Part shown: piece by piece, positions 9,301 through 18,300 of the stretch
Numbering within the stretch: position 1 is the first letter of the stretch
Layout: each line of letters begins with the position of its first letter
Source of the DNA: Clostridia bacterium
GTDB taxonomy: Bacteria; Bacillota; Clostridia; RGIG6154
Assembly (NCBI GenBank): GCA_017409875.1
Contig: JAFQRW010000006.1
Span: 62,001 to 126,000, forward strand
DNA length: 64,000 nucleotides
Direction of reading: 5' to 3'
Translations under genes and position numbers: made by a program
The notes under the pieces: model-generated
Told to the model about the DNA's origin: nothing
Databases searched by the model: none
Seen by the model: the letters and a program-made list of their open reading frames with translations, nothing else

Positions 9301-12300
9301 CTTTACAGGCTTTATATTTGACGGTTCAAGTCCATCAGTTATAGTTTCAGGTGATGGAAGTACAGCTCTTAAGATTTACTACATCAGAGAAACATACACA
9401 GTTTCATTCGATACAGGTCTTGGTACAGCAGTGTCACCTGTTGTATATAAGTACGGTCAGGCATTTACAGAACCTGGAACAACAAGACCGGGTTATGAAG
9501 TTGAAGGCTGGTATACAACATCAACATTTGATGCAGCAACCAAGGTTTCAGCAGGCGATTTAGCCGGCACAGCATTTACTTCTGGTACTTTGTATGCAAA
9601 CTGGGTAGCACTTCCTTCAGACTTTACAGTAAAACATCATAAGCAAAACATTGATGATGATTTATATACCGAAGCTGAAACAGAAACAAAATCTGCTTTG
9701 ACAGATTCAACAGTCAGCGCTGATACTTATAAAAAACAGTATACTGGCTTTGCAGTTGACCTTTTAAGCAGTGTTGATAAAACAGTTTCAGCTGACGGAA
9801 GCACAGTTTTAAATATTTACTATCTGAGAAATAAGCACAGCATCACATATAACTACGAAAACGATGTTACAGCACCTTTAGTAGTACCAGATGTTAAGTA
9901 TGATGCACAGGTTAATCTTGCAGAACCGGACACAAGCTTATGGCCTGCAGGTAAATATTTCACAGGCTGGTCACTGACTTTAGGCGGTGAAGCAATAGTA
10001 GCATATCCAATGCCTGATGAAGACTTGAATCTCTATGCAGTATGGGGAAATAATCCTCCATATCAGTTGCAGTATTTATTTGAAAACGCTGATGATGCTG
10101 ATTACACAGTAAATCCTGCATATTCAACTGCAAAAAATGATGTTGTAGAAGGTCAAAGTGCATCAATTCCTGAACTTTCAACAATTCCTACAGGATTTGA
10201 AGCATATCCCACACATGGCGACACATTACTTTCAGGAACAGTTACTGAGACCCCTCAGTTAGTTCTTAAACGCTTCTACAAGAGATTAAGATTTACAGTA
10301 GAGCTTAACTACAACGGAGCAGACGGAAACAACACAGTTTTAACACAGGAATATAAGTACGAACAAACTGAAAACTTACCAGCACCTACAAAAACAGGTT
10401 ACATTTTTGCAGGTTGGTTTACTGCACTCGATAATACAGGAATTTTAATTGCAGACGGAAGCAAGATTACTTCAGGCGGAACACTTTATGCAAAGTGGAC
10501 ACCTGATGTAGTAGAATTTAAAGTTGAGCATTACAAACAGAATATTGACGGAACATATCCGGATTCTACAACTTTAACAGATACAAAGAATGAATACACA
10601 GAAACAATAGTAAAACCGGAAGATTACGACATAGCTATCGAAGGCTTTACATTTGATGCTACAAGAAATAGCGGAATTGCAATAGCTGGAAATGGTACTA
10701 CTGTTTTAAAGGTTTACTATACAAGAAATGAATACACAGTTACATATAACTATGGTGAGGCCGGCGGAAGCAATACAGCTACACTTAAATATGAAGCAAA
10801 TATCAGCCTTGCACCACCTACAGCTACAGTAGCAGGCAAATATTTTGCAGGATGGTATGACGCACCAACAGGTGGCTTGCAAATCACAAGTCTTACAATG
10901 CCTGTAGGCGGAACTACAATTTATGCATACTGGTCAGTAAATCCGTCATACACAGTAAAGCATTACAAACAAGCACTTGACGGAACATATCCTGAAGATG
11001 GTGCAGTAATTGAATACATTCAGGCAGGACTTAATGAAACAGTTACTGCGACAGCAAAGACTTTCACAGGATTTAGTGAAGATACATCCAATCCGTCAAG
11101 AGTGCCAAACGGTACAAATGATGGCAATTTAACGCTTAAACTTTACTATACAAGAAATCAGTACACCCTTACATTTGAATATAATGGTGCAACCGGCAAC
11201 AACACCACCCTTTCACAAAGTTATAGGTTTGGTGAAACAATAGCTCTTCCAACACCTACAAAAGGTGAACAGTTTGCTTTTGGTGGTTGGTTTACAGGTC
11301 AAAACGGCACAGGTACGCAGATTACCAATTTGAGTGTATTAGGAACAGATGTTACAAATAGTAACACAACCCTTTATGCAAAATGGATTCAGAAGTACGC
11401 ATATACTGTAAAATATTTAAAACAGAATGTTGACGGAGTAAGTTACACAGAGGTAGCAGCTGATACAAAGACATTTTACGGTTTTGACAATGAAGTTGTA
11501 AGCATTACAAATGATAAGACATACGAAGGTTTTGAATATGATACAGGCAGCATAACAAGCGGCGTAGTTTCATCTGTAACACCTTTGGTAATTGAACTTA
11601 AATTTGTAAGAAACAGCTATAATGTAAACTTTGATTTTGGTGGCGCAACAACATCGCTTCCTTCAAGTGCACCATATAAGTACGAAGAATTGGTAGTTCT
11701 TCCTACAACAGGCTTTACAAACGGCGTAAAGACATTTGTTGGCTGGTTTGATGCTCAGACAGGCGGCAACAAGGTTACACAGATTACAGTGCCTTTGGGC
11801 GGAACAACTGTATATGCACGCTGGGCCGACACATATTTTACAGTTAAGCATTTAATTGAAAATATTGATGGTACTGATTATTCACAGCATGGTGCAAGTA
11901 GAACCGAATTTATAGCAGCAGGGGAGGCTGTAAAACCTGAAACCTATGCTATTTTAATTGACGGATTTGCATTTGACACCACAAGAAATGATGAAATTAC
12001 AGTATCAGAAGACAACACGACTGTATTAAATGTTTACTATACAAGAAATGAATACACAGTTACATATAACTATAATGAAAGTGCAACACCTACAATAAAA
12101 ACAGAAACGTTTAAGTATCAGCAAAATGTTGACCTTTCAGCACCAATTATTACAGTTCCTAATAAGTTCTTTGCAGGATGGTATGACGCACCAACAGGTG
12201 GCTTGCAAATCACAAGTCTTACAATGCCTGTAGGCGGAACTACAATTTATGCACAGTGGTCAGACAATCCGGGTTATGCTATTGAATATTGGTTAGAAAA

Positions 12301-15300
12301 TGCCGATAATGGCGACTATACCCGTGAAGTGCGCGAAGTTAAAAATGATGTACAAGAGGGACAGACAGCGACAATTCCTACAAGGAATTTTGATTACTTT
12401 AATGAAATTACGCATCCGCAAACCACCATATCAGGTACAGTTTCTTCAACTGAGGAGCTTGTTCTTAAACGTTACTATCAAAGAATAAGGTTTAGTGTAG
12501 ACCTTGAGTATAACGGTGCAACAGGCGGAAACACCACTCTATCACAGGATTATAAATACGAACAGACTGAAAACTTGCCGACACCTACAAAAACAGGTTA
12601 TGAGTTTGCAGGTTGGTTTACTGCGCCTGATGATACAGGAGTTTTGATTGCAGACGGCAGTAAAATGCCTCTCGTTGATAGACTTTATGCAAAATGGACA
12701 CCTGCGTTGGTAAAAATTATTGTTGAACATTATAAACAAAAGGTAGAAACTGATGATTTTGATGCACCGATTGTTGATAATCAGCAAAAAGCATACACAG
12801 AAAGTACAGTTTCAAATAAAATGACAACATATGATGGCTTTAGTGTTGACTTAAATGCAGCAGGAACAGTAAATTCAGCAACAGTTTTACCTGACGGAAC
12901 TACAGTTCTTAAATATTACTACACAAGGAACAAATACAATGTAATTTATGATTATAACAACAATGAACATCCGGGCACGCTTGTTCAAACCCTTAAGTTT
13001 GAAGCAAGTGTTGACCTTTCGGTTGAACCTACATTTACAGTGACCAATAAGTTCTTTGCAGGATGGTATAATGCAGCAACCGGCGGAACTCAGGTAACAA
13101 GCCTTACAGTTCCTGTAGGCGGCGCAACACTTTATGCAAAATGGGAAGACAACCCGGGATATGCTTATGAGTACTGGCTGGAAAACATTGAGGACAACAA
13201 TTATACACGCGTTGAAAGAACAGTGTATAATGATAAAACTGTAGGTACATATGTAGGTCCTATTCCAACAAAAACTTATGATGGATTTGTTGAAAACGAG
13301 GCTAAGGCGGTACTTTACGGTAATGTACTCCAAGATGGATCACTTGCTCTTAAGCGTTTCTATGACAGAAAACGATACACAGTAACATTTGACTACAGAG
13401 GAGCAACAGCAGGAATTACGTCTAAAGAATATAAATATGGTCAATCTGCTGGTCTTCCGGCACCTTCAAGAGAATTCTATGACTTTAAAGGTTGGTTTAC
13501 AGAGGTAAATGGTGGAGGAACAAAGGTTGAAAGCACCGATCTTGCCGGCGTGAAATTTGAATCAGGAACACTTTATGCGTTCTGGGAATTCAACTGGGAC
13601 GGAGAAGTTAAATTTACTGCAAATGTTACAGAGCAAGACTCTGATAATGACGAATTTTCTATAATAGTAGATGTATCAAACAACCCGGTAGGTATTGCAA
13701 AATATGACCTTTCACTTTCTTTTGACAATACAAATGTTGTTGCAATTTTACAAGACGGAAAGGTTGTAACAGACCTTAAAGCTGATGGAGGCTTTGGAGC
13801 AGATGTTGCATCCATTACATCAAACGCAGATGGAATCACCACAAATGATGACGCAGCACTTTTAAATACAATTACTGTATCATGGGAAAATGCTACAAAT
13901 AAATCAGGAAATGCAAATCTGTTTAAGATAAGATTTAAGATTGTGGGAACAAAGGGAGACGAAGACCATGAAGCTCCGGCACTAATGCGCTTTAGAATGA
14001 TGAGAGCGATTTCTTTAATCCCTGGTCTTGAAAGCTTGCCGTTTACATTGGAAGCAACCACAGTTGCAGTTAAATCTGATGAAACAGATAACAACAGCTA
14101 CATCGAGCTTGAAAAAGAAACTGAAGGTGACAGCCTTTCACCTTATATGGTTGAGCATTATAAAGAAAATGCCGACAATGATGGTTATACAAAGGTATTC
14201 ACTCAGTACGGACACGCAGTTTTAGGCAGTGTAGTTTGGGCTGATCTTAGAAATGCGTACTTAACTGACGGGTTTACACCTGATTATGTAAATTCGATAG
14301 ACAAAGCAGTGGTGACTGAAAGTGGTGCTGTCTTAAAGCTTTACTATTTAAGACCAAGATTTACCGTAACCTTTGATTATCAGAATGCTACAACTGTAGG
14401 AATTCCTTCAGTAAGCCTCAAAGCAGGTGCTTTGGTTTACAACAATCTTCCTTCAGAAAGCACTTTCAGTAAGACCGATTACAACTTCAGCGGTTGGTAT
14501 ACTGAGGCAAATGGTCAGGGAACAAAGGTTGATGCAAGTTACAAATCTCCTTTTGAAGATGTAACACTTTATGCATACTGGACACAGACACCTTATAAGG
14601 TTGAGCATTATCTGGAAGAATTAGACGGCAACTTTACATTTAAAGAAACAGAAGAAGCTCAGGCAAAAGCCGGAACTTTAGTTACAGCAACCGCTAAGAG
14701 CTATCTTGGTTTTGATGCACCGGCTGTTATGCCAAGTGCAGTAGTTGCAGAGGACGGCTCAACAGTTATCAAAGTTAACTACACAAGAAAAACCTATACC
14801 ATTAACTATAACTTTGGTGACGGATATGCAGACGGAAGTTATGAAATCGAGTTTAAATACGGACAGTCCATTGAACTTGCTAAAGGTAAAAACGATAACG
14901 GACTTGTTTTAGGCGGTTGGTATACTAAAGCAAACGGTCAGGGAATAAAGATAACTACTACTGCAGATATAGATGACATTTTAACAAATCTTGCAGGCGA
15001 TACAATCACCCTTTATGCAAACTGGGTTGAAGAGATTGCTAACTATACCATTGAATTCTATAAGCAGAGCATAGATGTTTCTAACTATTATCCTCAGGTT
15101 ATGGCAGACACAATAACTCTTCAAGGCGTGGTTGGAAGCTTTGTAGAAGTAGATCCAAACGACCCTGCAATTAAAAATAAGTATGTAGGATTTGAACTTA
15201 ATGAAGCGATAAGTTTCTTAAAACTAAAACTTGAGGAAACAGGTACACGTTTAAGAGTTTACTATGACAGAAATGAATATACATTAACATTGAACTTCGG

Positions 15301-18300
15301 TGAAGGTGCAACAGTAGATGGTTCAATTAATAAAACACCAAGTGTTAAATATGAAGCAACATATACACTTCCACAGCCAGAGGACGGTTTTTCAAACGGC
15401 AACCTGATATTTGTTGGCTGGTTTGATGCACCTACAGGCGGCAACAAGGTTACAGAAGTAACAATGGGAGCTTCAGATACCGAGGTTTATGCACGCTGGG
15501 CAGAGGATGTTGGCGTTTACACTGTTGAATTCTATCAGCAGAATTTAGACGGCAGTGACTACACAATAGTGGCAACAGACACACAAACAGGACTTGCAGG
15601 CACTATTGGCAACACTGTAAGCGTTGATGCTACAACAGCAGAAATTAAGAATAAATACGAAGGATTTACAATCAACACTTCAATAAGTAAGCTTTCAGAA
15701 ACTCTTACAAAAACAGGCACAGTACTTAAAGTTTACTATGACAGAAATGAATATACATTAATTTACAACTACAGTGAAGCTGACAAAACCGGCATTGCAA
15801 GTCAGACTTTCAAATACGGTCAAACAATTACCTTCCCTGAAGAAAGTACATTTGAAAAGTCAGACTATAAGTTCGTAGGATGGTACACTACAACAAACTT
15901 TGCCGATGACGAGCTTTTGGATACAAGCTTTGCAATTGAAGATGTTGTAGACGTAGCAAATGGTGATACTGAAGCTACAATTTATGTTAAATGGTCTGAA
16001 GTATTTACAGTAACATTCAGAGAAGGAGCTAAGATTGGAACTTACACAGTTGATCCTGAAGTAAGCAGTACGGTTCCATATTCAGCATTCCCGTATGATA
16101 AGCTTAAAGAGCGTTATAAGAATGGTTACTTTGAAAATGCAAGCGTTTCATCAGTATATGCAGGAAACGAATATCAGCACACATTTGAAGGTGACTGGTA
16201 CTACACAGATGAAAACGGAAATGACGCATTATTCACAGATGAAACTGTTGTAGACCGTGACATAACAGTTAGATACAAATTCAGATATGTAAGATTGGAA
16301 CTTTTTGTTGAAAAATTAAGTCATAATCTTGTACTTGAAGTACCTTTTGAGGAAAGCACAAGAGTTATTGATTCCATCAAAGACGAATTGTTTGTAAATC
16401 AGGAAAAAATTCTTCTGTTGGCAGACGAAATTGATGCAAGACAAAAATTCCTGGCATTAAATCTTAAGCTTGTTGATTTCTTGGCGGATAAAGGTCTTGA
16501 GATTGATCCCGGTCAGATTTTTGCTGACGACGGTGAAATCTTAAAGCAGCACATTAAGTTTAATGCATTTGCTTATTTGAACGAAGAAAGTCTTAAAACG
16601 GTTGTTGTTAACGCGATAAGAACAACATTTAAAAACGATCCTTTAAGAATGCGCGGCGTTATTGACGAAATGATGACCGAACAAGACAAAGACGTTGTTG
16701 ATCTTATGGATACAGTGCTGGTGTCTATGCTTTCAGGCGATGATGCTGAAAGGATTAAAGGAATTATTGCAGATGCTGTAGAAACTGCTGTTAAGTATGA
16801 CGAAAATGATACTGAAGAGCAAAGAGCTGAAAAAGACGAGTTCAGACAGAGAATTAAAGGTATTATAGTAAGTCGTCTTGATACAGAAGCAGATCCTGAG
16901 TTTGAAGGACAAAAAGTTGTTACGGATAGTGTAAAAGAAGCTGTTTACAGCTATTTCATGGATGAAACCAATGATACAAATATCCGCAAAACTATTATAG
17001 ACCTTATTAATGATGCTTACGAAGCAGATGAAGATGGCGAACCTGCAAATCCAGAAATAAGAGCTTTCGTTAAAGGCTATATTACAGACTACTTTAAGTC
17101 AGCAACAGGAAGTGCAGTATTTGACAATTTGATTTTAGAATTGGGCGAAACTCTTGATGCAGATAATCCTGACGATAAGCCTGTTATTGACCTTATTCAC
17201 GATGTTCTTGCTAAAGACGACAGAAATGAAAATGGACTTACTTATCTTGAGGAACTGGTTGACAGAGTAATCAGAGACCTTCATAATCTTGCTGAAGATG
17301 AAGAGAATACAGAGCTTTATGATTTCGTTGTTGATGCAATCACAGAAGAACTTATGAATGATGCCAGCGAACTTGAGACATTGATAAGAACAATTGGTGA
17401 TGCAGAACCTGCAGATTTGAAAGCAGTTTTAGCAACTGCTATGGAAGATGACGGTGTATTTGAAACTGTCGTAAAAACTGCAGTTTCAAATAGCAACGTA
17501 TTTGCAGATGTTATCAATGCATCGGTTTCAGACACAGATGTATTTGAAATTATGGTAAGACAGCTTTGTGAAACAGAAACAGATTTCTACAATATTCTTG
17601 TTGACATTGCACTTTCAAGCACAACTCTTACAAACGAAGTGAAAAATGCTGTTGTTAATAATGATGATGCACTTATCAGTGTACTTAAAGAAGTTTCAAC
17701 AGATGATGCACTTAAGGCAGACATAGTTGATGAGATTTTAACTGCTGCAGATGCAGAACTTAAAGGCAAACTTACAAATCCGATTGATTCATCATCAGAA
17801 TATTATGCTGATGTTAAAGCTCAGGCACTTATTCAGGCTAAAGCTGAAATTGTAGCTGGCGGAATAACAGAATCAAGTCCGCTTTGGGCTGATGCAGTTG
17901 CACAGGCAGAAACAGAAATCACTAACTTATTGGCAACAGGTATTGCAGAAGGCAGTGAGTATTGGAATGTTGCATACAATACTGCGAAATCAATCTTAAG
18001 ACAAGAAATTGAAACAAACTTTGATTCAAAGCTTGATGAAATCAAAACTGATGCTAATCTTAAAGCACAGGTAAGAACCTGGGTACAAGGTGCAATCAAC
18101 AAGCCGGAAGTAGAAAGTGCTATTAAAGATTTAACTAATAGCTTGGCAACAAGCACAGATGCTGATGATATTGCGCTTAAGGCATCAATTATTGAAACTG
18201 TAATTACAACCGTTAAAGGTGCAGGTTTTGACACAACAGGATTGGCATCAAGCATTACAACAGAACTTAACAAGGCTGAAAATTCAACTCTTAAAGAAAA

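Larger units (their letters stand above)
7388..13591 (+). repeat. repeat block 1: 14 MucBP-like + InlB-B units
   Basis: Fourteen tandem coding units of about 440 bases inside the giant SLH gene. Each encodes an (V/I)-(E/K)-(H/Y)-Y/W-x-(E/Q) opening, a L-x-(L/I)-Y-Y-x-R-N centre and a G-W-(Y/F/W)...L-Y-A-x-W closing segment. Units vary in protein sequence, with a subclass opening GYAIEYWLEN. Counts come from reading the translated motifs by eye. Confidence 0.85.

Noticed and set aside
13573-14094. 173-residue minus-strand frame inside the giant gene
   Set aside because: It is antisense to the cohesin-like coding region, has no ribosome-binding site or motif, and arises from the codon bias of the real gene.
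7388-16009. Possible CRISPR or satellite array
   Set aside because: The repeats are in-frame protein units of about 440 bases with variable sequence and no unique spacers.
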